The notes beneath the pieces were generated by a model, which was not told the DNA's origin, ran no database searches, and saw only the letters and a list, made by a program, of their open reading frames with translations. Positions 7,619 to 15,808 of a DNA stretch of 64,000 nucleotides are shown in pieces; position 1 is the stretch's first letter; each line of letters opens with the position of its first letter. Both the position numbers and the translations under genes were made by a program. The DNA is from Nannocystis bainbridge. GTDB taxonomy: Bacteria; Myxococcota_A; Polyangia; Nannocystales; Nannocystaceae. The DNA lies in NCBI RefSeq assembly GCF_028368995.1, contig NZ_JAQNDL010000001.1, forward strand, positions 806,001 to 870,000, written 5' to 3'.

Positions 7619-9535
7619 ATGACCGACGACATTCACGCCTATCTCGAGCGCCACCAGCAGAAGGAGCTCCTGCGTCTCTTGACCTGCGGCAGCGTCGACG
7701 ACGGCAAGTCGACCCTGATCGGCCGGCTGATGCACGACACGCGGGCGATCTACGAGGACCAGCTGGCGGCGATCCGGCGCGACAGCGTGCGCCAGGGGAC
7801 CACCGGCGGCGAGCTCGACCTGGCGCTGCTGACCGACGGCCTGCGGGCCGAGCGCGAGCAGGGCATCACCATCGACGTCGCCTACCGCTACTTCAGCACC
7901 GACCGGCGCAAGTTCATCATCGCCGACTGCCCCGGGCACGAGCAGTACACCCGCAACATGGCGACCGGGGCCAGCACCTGCCAGCTCGCCATCATCCTGA
8001 TCGACGCGCGCCACGGCGTCATGCCGCAGACCCGGCGGCACAGCTTCATCTGCAGCCTCCTCGGCATCAAGCACCTGGTCGTCGCCGTCAACAAGATGGA
8101 CCTCGTGGGCTTCGACGAGGCCGTCTTCGAGGACATCCGGCGCGCCTACACCGACTTCGCCGCCGGCCTGCAGATCCACGACATCACCTTCATCCCGATG
8201 TCCGCGCGCGAGGGCGACAACGTCGTCGAGGCCGGCGAGCGCATGCCGTGGTACCAGGGCCCGCCGCTGCTGGCCCACCTCGAGACCGTGCACATCGCCA
8301 GCGACCGCAACCTCCGCGACCTCCGCTTGCCCGTGCAGCTGGTCCTGCGGCCGAGCCACGACTTCCGCGGCTTCGCCGGCTCGATCGCCTCCGGCGTCCT
8401 GCGCGTCGGTGACGAGGTCGTCGTCCTGCCGTCGCGCGCGCGCTCGACCGTCAAGCGGCTCGTCACCTTCGACGGCGACCTCGACGAGGCCTACGCGCCG
8501 ATGGCCGTCACCGTCGTGCTCGCCGACGAGGTCGACGTCAGCCGCGGCGACGTCATCGTCCGCCCCGGCGGCGAGCCGCAGCAGGCCAGCGAGGTCGAGG
8601 CCATGATCGTGTGGATGGACGAGCGGCCGCTGGTGCGCGGGCGCAGCTACCTGGTCAAGCACAACACCCGCACCGTGCCCGGCGAGCTCGAGGCCGTCCT
8701 TCACCGCGTCGACATCGCCACCCTCGATCGCCGCCCGGCCGACAGCCTGGCGATGAACGAGATCGGCCGCTGCCGGCTCGGCCTGCACCGCCCGATCGAC
8801 TTCGATCCGTACACCGTCAATCAGGCCACCGGCGGCTTCATCCTCATCGACCGCGCCACCAACGGCACCGTCGGCGCCGGCATGCTCTGTGATCGAGGCG
8901 ACCGCGGCGGCATCGGCGATTCGTGGGCCGCGCCCGGCGTCGAAGAGGGCGGCCGCGATCCTCGCAGCGCGGTCGCGCGTGAGGCCCGCGAGGCCCGCTT
9001 CGGCCAGCGCGCCGTCACCCTCTTGCTGACCGGCCTGCCCGGCTCCGGCAAGGCCACCCTCGCCTACGCGCTCGAGCAGCGGCTGTTCGCCGCCGGCCGC
9101 GCCGTCACCGTGCTCCACGGCCCGGCCATGCGCCGCGGCCTCGCGCGCGACCTCGGTTACACCGCCGACGACCGCAGCGAGAACCTGCGCCGCGCCGCCG
9201 AGGTCGCTCGCCTCTTCAACGAGGCCGGCCTGCTGTGCATCTGCGCCTTCGTGGCCCCGCACGAGGCCGTGCGCGCCCGGGCCCGCCAGGTCATCGGCGA
9301 CGGCCGTGTGCTCGAGGTCCACCTCTCGGCCCCGCTCGAAGTCTGCCGCGCGCGCGACCGCACCGGCATGTACGCCCGCGCCGACGCCGGCGAGCTCAAG
9401 GCCTTCCCCGGGGTCAGCGCCGCCTACGAGGCCCCCGCCCGCCCCGACCTGGTCCTGCCGACCCACGAGCTCGACGAGGCCGCCTGCGTCGACGCTCTGG
9501 TCGAGCTGCTGCGCTCGCGCGGCGCTCTCGGCTGA
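7619..9535 (+). CDS. cysN: Bifunctional sulfate adenylyltransferase GTPase / APS kinase-like
   Basis: 638 residues. The first two-thirds are CysN, the GTPase that drives ATP sulfurylase: GSVDDGKST (residues 24-32), DCPGH, NKMD and SARE nucleotide motifs, then two beta-barrel domains. From about residue 465 an APS-kinase (CysC) domain follows, so one chain would make APS and then PAPS. That kinase domain departs from the usual pattern: the P-loop is GLPGSGKAT (472-480) with Ala where Ser/Thr normally follows the Lys, and the usual DGDN(V/I)R substrate motif reads HGPAMR (500-505). The ATG at 7619 matches the normal CysN N-terminus. Its partner CysD is encoded at 914-1819. Confidence 0.95.
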   Translation: MTDDIHAYLERHQQKELLRLLTCGSVDDGKSTLIGRLMHDTRAIYEDQLAAIRRDSVRQGTTGGELDLALLTDGLRAEREQGITIDVAYRYFSTDRRKFIIADCPGHEQYTRNMATGASTCQLAIILIDARHGVMPQTRRHSFICSLLGIKHLVVAVNKMDLVGFDEAVFEDIRRAYTDFAAGLQIHDITFIPMSAREGDNVVEAGERMPWYQGPPLLAHLETVHIASDRNLRDLRLPVQLVLRPSHDFRGFAGSIASGVLRVGDEVVVLPSRARSTVKRLVTFDGDLDEAYAPMAVTVVLADEVDVSRGDVIVRPGGEPQQASEVEAMIVWMDERPLVRGRSYLVKHNTRTVPGELEAVLHRVDIATLDRRPADSLAMNEIGRCRLGLHRPIDFDPYTVNQATGGFILIDRATNGTVGAGMLCDRGDRGGIGDSWAAPGVEEGGRDPRSAVAREAREARFGQRAVTLLLTGLPGSGKATLAYALEQRLFAAGRAVTVLHGPAMRRGLARDLGYTADDRSENLRRAAEVARLFNEAGLLCICAFVAPHEAVRARARQVIGDGRVLEVHLSAPLEVCRARDRTGMYARADAGELKAFPGVSAAYEAPARPDLVLPTHELDEAACVDALVELLRSRGALG

Positions 9536-9658
9536 CCTGCGCGTCGGGACCCTCGCGTCACGCTCGCGCGCGGCCTGCGACAGCAGGCCCGAACGCGGGG
9601 CCCGGCGAGCGCGCCGGACCCAGGCATGGAGCCCGGCGAGCGCGCCCACGCCGGGCGT

Positions 9659-9698
9659 CACACCTGTCCCTTGCGACCTGCCCCTTCGGACAGGCTCG
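9659..9698. repeat. Palindrome array, CCTG/CAGG variant
   Basis: Cores at 9663 (CCTG), 9677 (CCTG) and 9691 (CAGG), 14 nt apart. The last two form the hairpin CCTGCCC-CTTC-GGACAGG with a pyrimidine-rich loop. It lies between cysN and the next gene. Confidence 0.8.
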
Positions 9699-9718
9699 CC
9701 GCCTCGCAGCGATCCTGC

Positions 9719-9724
9719 TATCCT
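9719..9724 (+). promoter_or_regulatory. Putative -10 hexamer TATCCT
   Basis: TATCCT with an upstream TGC (extended -10) ends 6 nt before the ATG at 9731; there is no Shine-Dalgarno sequence, as expected for a leaderless mRNA. Confidence 0.55.
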
Positions 9725-9730
9725 GAGACT

Positions 9731-10309
9731 ATGGTCGATCCCGGCTCGCCCGTCCTCCCGCGCCACAGCGCCGCCCTCGGCCTCACCCTGTTCTCCGCCA
9801 TCGCCCTGCCGATCATCGGCGACGCCAGCCTGCTCGACTGGCTGCTGGCGATCGGCGCGCGCGATCCGGTCGCCGCCGTGTTCAGCCTCATCACCTTCGG
9901 CTCGCCGTTCCTGTTCGGCCTCGCCGTCGCCGCCGCCGGCCTGATGCGCGATCGCCAGCGCGCCGCCAGGATCATCGAGCTCCCGCTGTCGCTGACCCAC
10001 GCCCTCCTGGCGCTCCACGCCATCGCGCTGATCCAGGCCCCCGGCATCCCGATGCGGGTGTCGTTCATCGGCTTCACCGCCGTGGCCTGCATCTACTACA
10101 TCTACACCAAGGCCGAAGCCGAGGCCTCCGACCGCCCGGTCGGCGCGCGCTGGCTGACCCGCTGGGGCGGCGTCGTGCTGACCGGCACCACGCTCTGGAT
10201 GCACTTCCAGACCTTCGGCCACCGCCCGTTCGGCCTCGCCATTCACGTCATCCTCGCCGCCGCGTTCCTGCTCGCCGCCACCACCCCGCGCGAGCCCGCG
10301 AGCGCGTAG
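9731..10309 (+). CDS. Polytopic membrane protein of unknown function
   Basis: 192 residues, almost entirely hydrophobic, with about five membrane helices (for example AALGLTLFSAIALPIIG, FGSPFLFGLAVAAAGLM, LTHALLALHAIALI, VSFIGFTAVACIYYIYT, AIHVILAAAFLLAA). No charged active site or transporter motif is evident, and I do not recognise the family. The start at ATG 9731 is supported by the TATCCT hexamer 6 nt upstream. It is transcribed alone, with a hairpin 35 nt behind the stop. Confidence 0.75.
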   Translation: MVDPGSPVLPRHSAALGLTLFSAIALPIIGDASLLDWLLAIGARDPVAAVFSLITFGSPFLFGLAVAAAGLMRDRQRAARIIELPLSLTHALLALHAIALIQAPGIPMRVSFIGFTAVACIYYIYTKAEAEASDRPVGARWLTRWGGVVLTGTTLWMHFQTFGHRPFGLAIHVILAAAFLLAATTPREPASA

Positions 10310-10343
10310 CGCCGCGATCGTCACCCAGCGACTCGCGATCCCG

Positions 10344-10360
10344 ACTGGCGCTTCGCCAGT
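10344..10360 (+). terminator. Possible terminator hairpin
   Basis: ACTGGCG-CTT-CGCCAGT forms a perfect 7-bp stem with a 3-nt loop 34 nt after the stop at 10309, and GCGAC/GTCGC outside it could extend pairing. No T-run follows, so intrinsic termination is uncertain. Confidence 0.35.
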
Positions 10361-10403
10361 GGTCGCTCCCCGCGCACGCGCCAGTTCCCCGGACCGCCGC
10401 ATT

Positions 10404-10428
10404 GCCACCTGTCCTCTGAGACAGCCAG
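10404..10428. repeat. Two-unit palindrome element
   Basis: CCTG at 10408 and CAGC at 10422, 14 nt apart, make the hairpin CCTGTCC-TCTG-AGACAGC. It lies about 90 nt upstream of the next gene. Confidence 0.65.
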
Positions 10429-10520
10429 CGCCCGCCATCGCGCCCGGGGCCGCGCCGCTCGCGTGACATCGCCCGCCGAAGCCGCTTGCCTTCGGCGCCC
10501 TCGCCGTCGACCCTGGGGCC

Positions 10521-10940
10521 GTGATCCGACTCCTCTTCGTCCTCGCGCTGACCGCCTGCGAATCCCGGGGCGCCGCGGGCTCGCAGTGTTCGGCCGACGC
10601 CGACTGCAAGGACGGCCTCGCCTGTGTGCTCTCGGTCTGCGCCGACCCTGCCCTCTCCGGCCCCGTCGACGCGGCCCGCAAGAAGGCCCAGGAGCACCAG
10701 AAGCGCCTCCAGGAGGCCCAGCAGGAGGTCGCGGCGGAGCGCGCCAAGCTGGCGGGCGGCGACGAGCTCGAGGTCCTCGAGAAAGAGCTCGAGGGCCTCA
10801 AGAAGTCCCGCAAGGACGCCGAGCCCTACCTGGACTCCGGCTCGGAGCAGGATCGCCAGATGATCCGCAACACCATCCAGAACCTCGACGACGCCATCGC
10901 GGCGCACGAGGCCAAGATCGCGGCGCTCAAGGCTCGCTGA
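10521..10940 (+). CDS. Small coiled-coil lipoprotein
   Basis: 139 residues. The GTG start gives MIRLLFVLALTAC, a short lipoprotein signal with lipobox LTAC (Cys13). A Cys-rich patch QCSADADCKDGLACVLSVC follows; CxxDxDC-type motifs are common in myxobacterial surface lipoproteins. From residue 50 to the end the sequence is a coiled coil (KKAQEHQKRLQEAQQEV, KELEGLKKSRKD) up to HEAKIAALKAR. It probably sits in the outer membrane as a spacer or scaffold; no enzymatic domain is present. Confidence 0.75.
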   Translation: MIRLLFVLALTACESRGAAGSQCSADADCKDGLACVLSVCADPALSGPVDAARKKAQEHQKRLQEAQQEVAAERAKLAGGDELEVLEKELEGLKKSRKDAEPYLDSGSEQDRQMIRNTIQNLDDAIAAHEAKIAALKAR

Positions 10941-11063
10941 GACCGCGTCCGAAATTCTCGCCCCGAGAGGATGCGCCGCGCGTGTGATCCGGATCGCAGA
11001 ATCGACGCACCGGGCTGCGGCCACGCGCAGGCGCTCCCCCCGCGGCGCGGACGCCCCGCCGAC

Positions 11064-11090
11064 GTCGCATGTCCCGAAGGACATCTCCAG
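11064..11090. repeat. Two-unit palindrome element
   Basis: CATG at 11068 and CATC at 11082, 14 nt apart (CATGTCC-CGAA-GGACATC), in the gap upstream of the propeller lipoprotein gene. Confidence 0.65.
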
Positions 11091-11179
11091 ATCGCCGCGA
11101 GCCCGGCCGCAGCCGGTCTCTCCAGCGCTCCGTCGCCCCGGCGCGGCCTGCCATGATTCGCCGGCCGGTGGTTCATTCG

Positions 11180-11185
11180 TATCTT
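11180..11185 (+). promoter_or_regulatory. Putative -10 hexamer TATCTT
   Basis: TATCTT ends 7 nt before the ATG at 11193. No ribosome-binding site lies between. Confidence 0.55.
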
Positions 11186-11192
11186 CGGACGC

Positions 11193-12767
11193 ATGTCACG
11201 TCGCGTCGTCTTGCTGGTCGCCGCCACGGTCTCGTGCACCCGGCCCAACCCTTACTTCGCGCTCTCGGAGGGCGATCCGGCGCCGGTCGACGACGACGAC
11301 GACAGCCCTGACGACGGCGAAGCCCCGAGCGACAGCGGCGGCCCCACGACCGGCGTCACCACCGGCAGCGCCTCGACCGACGATCCCGATCACACCGGCT
11401 CGACGACCTCGACGACCAGCGAAGGCGCCTGCACCGACGATTGCCCCGCGCCCGCCGACGATTGCGAGGACGCCCTCGAGTGCGCCGGCAAGCTCGAATG
11501 GTTGCGCCGCAGCGGCGACGCGGCGATCCAGCGAGCCACCGACGTCGCCGTGCTGTCCGACGGCAGCGTGGTCGTCGTCGGCGAGTTCACCGGCGAGCTC
11601 GGCACCGCCCCCGACGTGATCGTCGCTCCTGCCGATCCGCTCGCGGGCGACAGCTTCGTCCTGCGCCTCGATCCCGCCGGCGAGCCGCTGTGGATCCGTC
11701 ACTTCGCCGGCGCCGGCCTGCAGCGAATCAGCGCCGTCGTCGCGCTCTCCGACGATCGGATCGCCGTCGCCGGCTCGTTCACCGGCCAGCTCTTGCTCGA
11801 TCCGCATCAGCTCGACGGCCTCGGCTCCCGGCCCGCCTTTGTCGCAGTCCTCGAACCCGACGGCGCCACCGCGATCCTCCACCCGATCGGCGGCGACGAC
11901 GTCGAGGCCCTCGACCTCGCGCGCACGCCCGCCGACGACCTCGTGGTCGTCGGCGATCACGACGGCGACATCGTCATCGCCGGCGACAAGACCAGCAGCC
12001 TCGATCGCGACCTCTTCGCCATCGGCCTCGATCCCGTCGCCGGCCCGACCTGGAGCTGGCTGCCGCTCGCGCCCGCCGATCAGACCGCCCACGCCGTCGC
12101 CGTCGCGCCCACCGGCGCCGTGTTGCTCGCCGGCGAGCTCGAGAGCGGCCTGCAGATCGCCGACATCAACCTCCTGGGTCAGGGCCGCGACGGCTTCCTC
12201 GCCGGCCTCGACGTCGAGGGTGTCCCGCAGTGGGGCGCCCAGCTCGGCGGTCCGGGCGACGATCGCGTGCGCGCGCTCGCGGCCGCGCCCGACGGCAGCT
12301 TCGTCGTCGCCGGCATCCACGGCGGCGGCCTCGACCTGGGCGACGGACCGCTGCCCACCCCGGCCGCTGGCGAGCTCGGTGGTTACCTCGCCGCCATCGA
12401 CCCCGACGGCGACCTGCTCTGGGCCCGCAGCGGCTTCATCCTCGGCGCCGAGCCGCCGGGCCTCGCCGTCGATCCCACCGGCCGCGTGCTCGCCTACTTG
12501 CCGCTCGGCGCCCAGCCGATCGATCTCGGCAGCGGCCCGCTCGGCGACGCGCCCGGGGCCCTGCTCGTCAAGCTCACCAGCGGCGGCAACTTCGTCTGGG
12601 GTCGGCACCTCGTCGGCGCCCTCGCGCCCGCCGGTCCTGGCCTCGGCGTCGGCCCTGCCGGCGAGATCGCCATCGCCGGCGCATTCGCCTCCGAGCTCAC
12701 CCACGACCCCCTGCAGGTCGTCTCCGCCGGCGCGCTCGACGTCTACGCCGGTCGCTTCCTGCCCTGA
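11193..12767 (+). CDS. Lipoprotein with beta-propeller-like repeats
   Basis: 524 residues. Lipobox VSC at Cys15 after MSRRVVLLVAATVS, then an Asp-rich and Thr/Ser/Gly-rich linker to about residue 80, typical of myxobacterial surface lipoproteins. The body contains five to seven degenerate blades with the pattern SDGSVVVVGEFTGEL, DDRIAVAGSFTGQL, DDLVVVGDHDGDI, TGAVLLAGELESGL, DGSFVVAGIHGGGL, i.e. a propeller of the SBBP-like kind. These are ligand or protein-binding scaffolds on the cell surface; the ligand is unknown. Start supported by TATCTT 7 nt upstream. Confidence 0.8.
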   Translation: MSRRVVLLVAATVSCTRPNPYFALSEGDPAPVDDDDDSPDDGEAPSDSGGPTTGVTTGSASTDDPDHTGSTTSTTSEGACTDDCPAPADDCEDALECAGKLEWLRRSGDAAIQRATDVAVLSDGSVVVVGEFTGELGTAPDVIVAPADPLAGDSFVLRLDPAGEPLWIRHFAGAGLQRISAVVALSDDRIAVAGSFTGQLLLDPHQLDGLGSRPAFVAVLEPDGATAILHPIGGDDVEALDLARTPADDLVVVGDHDGDIVIAGDKTSSLDRDLFAIGLDPVAGPTWSWLPLAPADQTAHAVAVAPTGAVLLAGELESGLQIADINLLGQGRDGFLAGLDVEGVPQWGAQLGGPGDDRVRALAAAPDGSFVVAGIHGGGLDLGDGPLPTPAAGELGGYLAAIDPDGDLLWARSGFILGAEPPGLAVDPTGRVLAYLPLGAQPIDLGSGPLGDAPGALLVKLTSGGNFVWGRHLVGALAPAGPGLGVGPAGEIAIAGAFASELTHDPLQVVSAGALDVYAGRFLP

Positions 12768-12779
12768 CCGCGGAGCCCT

Positions 12780-13457
12780 ATGCTGCCGTTGACGCCCCCC
12801 CTCATGAACGACCTCGCCGCCACCTGGAGCCGCTGGAAGGAGGACACCTTCGGCACTGGTTATCACATCTGGCACGAGGGCCTCGACGTCGCGGCCGTCA
12901 CCAGGCTCAAAGGACAGGCGCGGACCCGGGCCCTCGCCATGTTGCAGCTCGGCCGCTCGCTCGGCGACGACCACGCCTCCGAGGCCCTCGCCGCCATGCG
13001 TGACCCACCGACCCTCGAAGCCATGCGGGTCCGCCTCGACGGCGGCGATCCTCCCCTCGATCCGTCCACCCGCGTCCGCTTCGTCCGCGCCCTCCACGAC
13101 GTCGCGCCCGACCCGCGGCTCGCCGATCACCTCGTCGCCATCCTCCAATCAACCTGGTCCAAAGGACAGCCATGGTCCGCGCGGGTCGACGCCGCCATGG
13201 CCCTGCGCGTCTTCGCCGGCCCGGCCGACGAGGCCGCCCTCCTCCACGCCGTCGCCGATCCCAGCTACCTCGTCCGCAGCCACGCCTGCGACTCGCTGCT
13301 GCACCGCTGGGGCGTCCGGCGGCGCCGGATCAGCGATCATCCGGCCCTGTTCGCGCTGATCCGCGGCCCTGACGACGACACCGTCCCGACCGCCGACGAC
13401 CTCGCGCGCTTCGCCGAGGCCCGGCGACGCCTGCAGGCCCTGCGCCCCGATCAATAA
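12780..13457 (+). CDS. HEAT-repeat-like protein
   Basis: 225 residues (201 if the second Met at 12804 is used, which gives the neater N-terminus MNDLAATWSRWKED). The chain is helical and ends with a HEAT-like pair: ARVDAAMALRVFAGPADEAA followed by LLHAVADPSYLVRSHACDSL. HEAT repeats are protein-binding solenoids. It is cytoplasmic by appearance. Its stop overlaps the end of the convergent TonB-receptor gene by seven bases. A two-unit palindrome element lies in the frame at residues 124-133 (STWSKGQPWS), probably a loop between helices. Confidence 0.65.
   Translation: MLPLTPPLMNDLAATWSRWKEDTFGTGYHIWHEGLDVAAVTRLKGQARTRALAMLQLGRSLGDDHASEALAAMRDPPTLEAMRVRLDGGDPPLDPSTRVRFVRALHDVAPDPRLADHLVAILQSTWSKGQPWSARVDAAMALRVFAGPADEAALLHAVADPSYLVRSHACDSLLHRWGVRRRRISDHPALFALIRGPDDDTVPTADDLARFAEARRRLQALRPDQ
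13149..13174. repeat. Two-unit palindrome element inside a CDS
   Basis: CCTG at 13153 and CAGC at 13167 (CCTGGTC-CAAA-GGACAGC), in frame within the HEAT-repeat gene. Confidence 0.6.
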
Positions 13458-15808
13458 TCGAGGCGCAGCCCCAGCGACGGGAAGATCGGCAGCCCGAAGC
13501 CGCCGACCGTGTCGCGGAAATCATAGCTGTACACGTACATCTCGACGTTCTGATGGTTGTACACGTTGAGGATGTCGAGGTACGCGAGGAAGCTGACCCG
13601 CTTGTAGATCCAGCGCCGGTCGACGCGGATGTCGAGCTGATGGAAGGGCGGGAAGCGGGCCGAGTTCTGCAGCCCGCGGATCGGCAGGAAGCCGCCCTCG
13701 TACTCGAGCGAGCCGACCACTGGCGTGTACGGCTGGCCCGACACCAGACGGAACCGGCCGCCGATCTGCCAGCCGCGCCCCAGCTTGATCGACCCCACGA
13801 TCGTCAGGTTGTGCCGCTGGTCGAAGTCCCCCGGGCGGCGCCCGCCCGGATCGCCGTGCTGCTGCGCGAACAGCAGCTCGCTGTGCATCAGCGTGTACGC
13901 CAGCCAGCCGTACAGCCGGCGCGTCAGCGGCTTGCGCAGCAGCAGCTCGAGCCCGTACGTGCGCCCGTACGAGATCCGCGTGGCGAACCCGCCGAGGCTC
14001 ACCGGCGGCACCGCGTTGTCCTGATCGCGATAAAACCCCGTCGCGTCGATCGTCATGTCGGCCGGCAGGTCGTGCGACGCCCCTGCCGACAATTGCAGCG
14101 CCCGGATCACCCGCAGCGTGTTCTGCCCCGGCAGCACCGCGAACGCCGGCTCGAAGTTGGCGAAGTACGCCGGCAGCACCACCTGATTGGTCCCGATCTG
14201 CCCCGAGCTCGGCACGATGCGAGCGTCGACCCCGAACTCCGACTGCCGCGACTGCGAGTAGATGCCCGCGCCGAAGCGCAGGCGCCAGGCGTCGCTCACC
14301 TCCCACAGCCCGTTGATGCGCGGGTCGAGGGCGAACGCCCGCTCCGACCCGAGCGCGAACCCTGACGCGCGGAAGCCCGGCACCAGCAGCAGCGACCCGA
14401 GGCGCAGTCGCCCCGACGAGTACAGCCCGAGCCACGTCTGCTCGCCGCGCGCCGACTGCTCCGGCGGCGGCCAGCTGACCCCGTCGGGCACCTGGCCGCG
14501 GGCCCGGTAGTGATCGACGATCAGGTCCGCGCCGACGATCAGGTCGAACCGCTTCGACATCGAGCGCTGCAGCTCCGCCCGCAGCGACCCGACGTAGTCG
14601 CGGCGGAACTGCTCGCGCTCCTCGACCGGGATCAGCTGGCGGCCGACATCGAAGCGCAGCGCCGGCGACACCATCGTCGACCACGCCCCCATCTTCTTGC
14701 GATACGTGAAGTCGACGCGATGGAAGCTCGAGCGGTAGTCGACCGCGTCCTCGTAGCCGCCCTCCTTCTCGTAGTCGCGGAAGCGGAACCGGATGCGGTC
14801 GCCGGCCCCGAGCACGCGGGCCGAGATCGACGCCCCCTGCTTCAGCGGGAAGTCGACCATCGCCTGGTAATCGTAATAGGTCGGCAGCACCGTCCCGTTC
14901 GAGTCGGTGATCGACATGAACGCGCGCAGGCCCGCGTCCAGGTAGCCGCGCTGGGCCCCGACGATGAACGACCCGCGCTTCCCCAGCGGCCCCTCGACCA
15001 GCGCGCTCGCGGCTCGCAGGTCGACCCCGAGGTGCCCGTGGACCCCGTCGCGTCGCCCGCGGCGCGGCTCGATCACCACCATCCCGCCCGACGCGTTGCC
15101 GTAGCGGCTGTCGAAGTTGCCCGGCACGAAATCGAGGCGCTCGATCACATCACCCGGCACCACGCTCGCCAGCGCCAGCGCGTGGAACGCCCGCGGCACC
15201 GGGTGCTCGCCGACGAACACCCCCGACTGCAGCGGGCTCGCCCCGCGCAGCACCAGCAGCCCCAGCCCGCCCGGCGTGCGCGCCACCCCGGGCAGGTTCT
15301 GCAGCGCCCGCAGCGGATCGCCCTGGCTGCCGGGCATCGTCGCGATCTCCTCGCGCGACAGCGACCGCGCCCCCGCCTCGGGCCGCTTCTCCGTGGCGTC
15401 GCGGACCACCGTGCGATACGGGTTCCACTCGGTCGGCCGCGGGAACAGCTGCCGCTCCGTCGTCGCCCGCGCGAGGATCTCGAGCGTCTGCTCGAGCCGC
15501 TCGAACCCCGGCGTAGCGATCACCAGCCGCAGCTTCCCTGGCGGCAGGTCGACCGCGATCCGCCCCGCCGCGTCGGTCTCGACGATCGTCGTCTCGCCGC
15601 CGGCGCTCACCAGCACCACCCGCGCCTCGGCCAGCGCCGTGCGCAGCCCGGCCGCCCGCACCCGCGCCCGCAGCGTGCCGCAGTCGTCGCGCCCGGCGCA
15701 CGGCTCGCTGACCTGCGGCGGCGGCCGCGGCGGTGGGGCGGCATGCGCCTTCAGACATGCTCCAAAGTACATGACCAGAGCGACATGTCCCTGGCGCCAG
15801 CCGCTCAT
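13451..15808 (-). CDS. TonB-dependent outer-membrane receptor
   Basis: 785 residues. After the signal peptide and a Pro-rich linker comes a carboxypeptidase-regulatory-like domain (VVLVSAGGETTIVETDAAGRI), then the plug (RSLSREEIATMPGSQGDP, LVLRGASPLQSGVFVGE) and a beta-barrel ending in LGLRLDY with the terminal aromatic residue needed for barrel assembly. Such receptors import siderophores, glycans or cobalamin using energy from TonB/ExbBD. The ATG at 15808 overlaps the stop of the upstream lipoprotein gene (ATGA). The signal peptide (residues 6-24, containing HVALVMYFGACLKAHA) is encoded by a four-unit palindrome array. Confidence 0.9.
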   Translation of the reverse strand: MSGWRQGHVALVMYFGACLKAHAAPPPRPPPQVSEPCAGRDDCGTLRARVRAAGLRTALAEARVVLVSAGGETTIVETDAAGRIAVDLPPGKLRLVIATPGFERLEQTLEILARATTERQLFPRPTEWNPYRTVVRDATEKRPEAGARSLSREEIATMPGSQGDPLRALQNLPGVARTPGGLGLLVLRGASPLQSGVFVGEHPVPRAFHALALASVVPGDVIERLDFVPGNFDSRYGNASGGMVVIEPRRGRRDGVHGHLGVDLRAASALVEGPLGKRGSFIVGAQRGYLDAGLRAFMSITDSNGTVLPTYYDYQAMVDFPLKQGASISARVLGAGDRIRFRFRDYEKEGGYEDAVDYRSSFHRVDFTYRKKMGAWSTMVSPALRFDVGRQLIPVEEREQFRRDYVGSLRAELQRSMSKRFDLIVGADLIVDHYRARGQVPDGVSWPPPEQSARGEQTWLGLYSSGRLRLGSLLLVPGFRASGFALGSERAFALDPRINGLWEVSDAWRLRFGAGIYSQSRQSEFGVDARIVPSSGQIGTNQVVLPAYFANFEPAFAVLPGQNTLRVIRALQLSAGASHDLPADMTIDATGFYRDQDNAVPPVSLGGFATRISYGRTYGLELLLRKPLTRRLYGWLAYTLMHSELLFAQQHGDPGGRRPGDFDQRHNLTIVGSIKLGRGWQIGGRFRLVSGQPYTPVVGSLEYEGGFLPIRGLQNSARFPPFHQLDIRVDRRWIYKRVSFLAYLDILNVYNHQNVEMYVYSYDFRDTVGGFGLPIFPSLGLRLDY
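15738..15791. repeat. Palindrome array encoding a signal peptide
   Basis: CATG cores at 15742, 15756, 15770 and 15784, 14 nt apart, lie inside the TonB-receptor gene exactly where its hydrophobic signal peptide is encoded. Confidence 0.85.

Noticed and set aside
7541..10813. A 1090-codon minus-strand ORF opposite cysN
   Set aside because: Antisense shadow of cysN/cysC and the following gene, with no recognisable domain.
11196..13148. A 650-codon minus-strand ORF opposite the propeller lipoprotein
   Set aside because: Antisense of the sense-strand lipoprotein, which has a lipobox and propeller blades; the ORF has neither.
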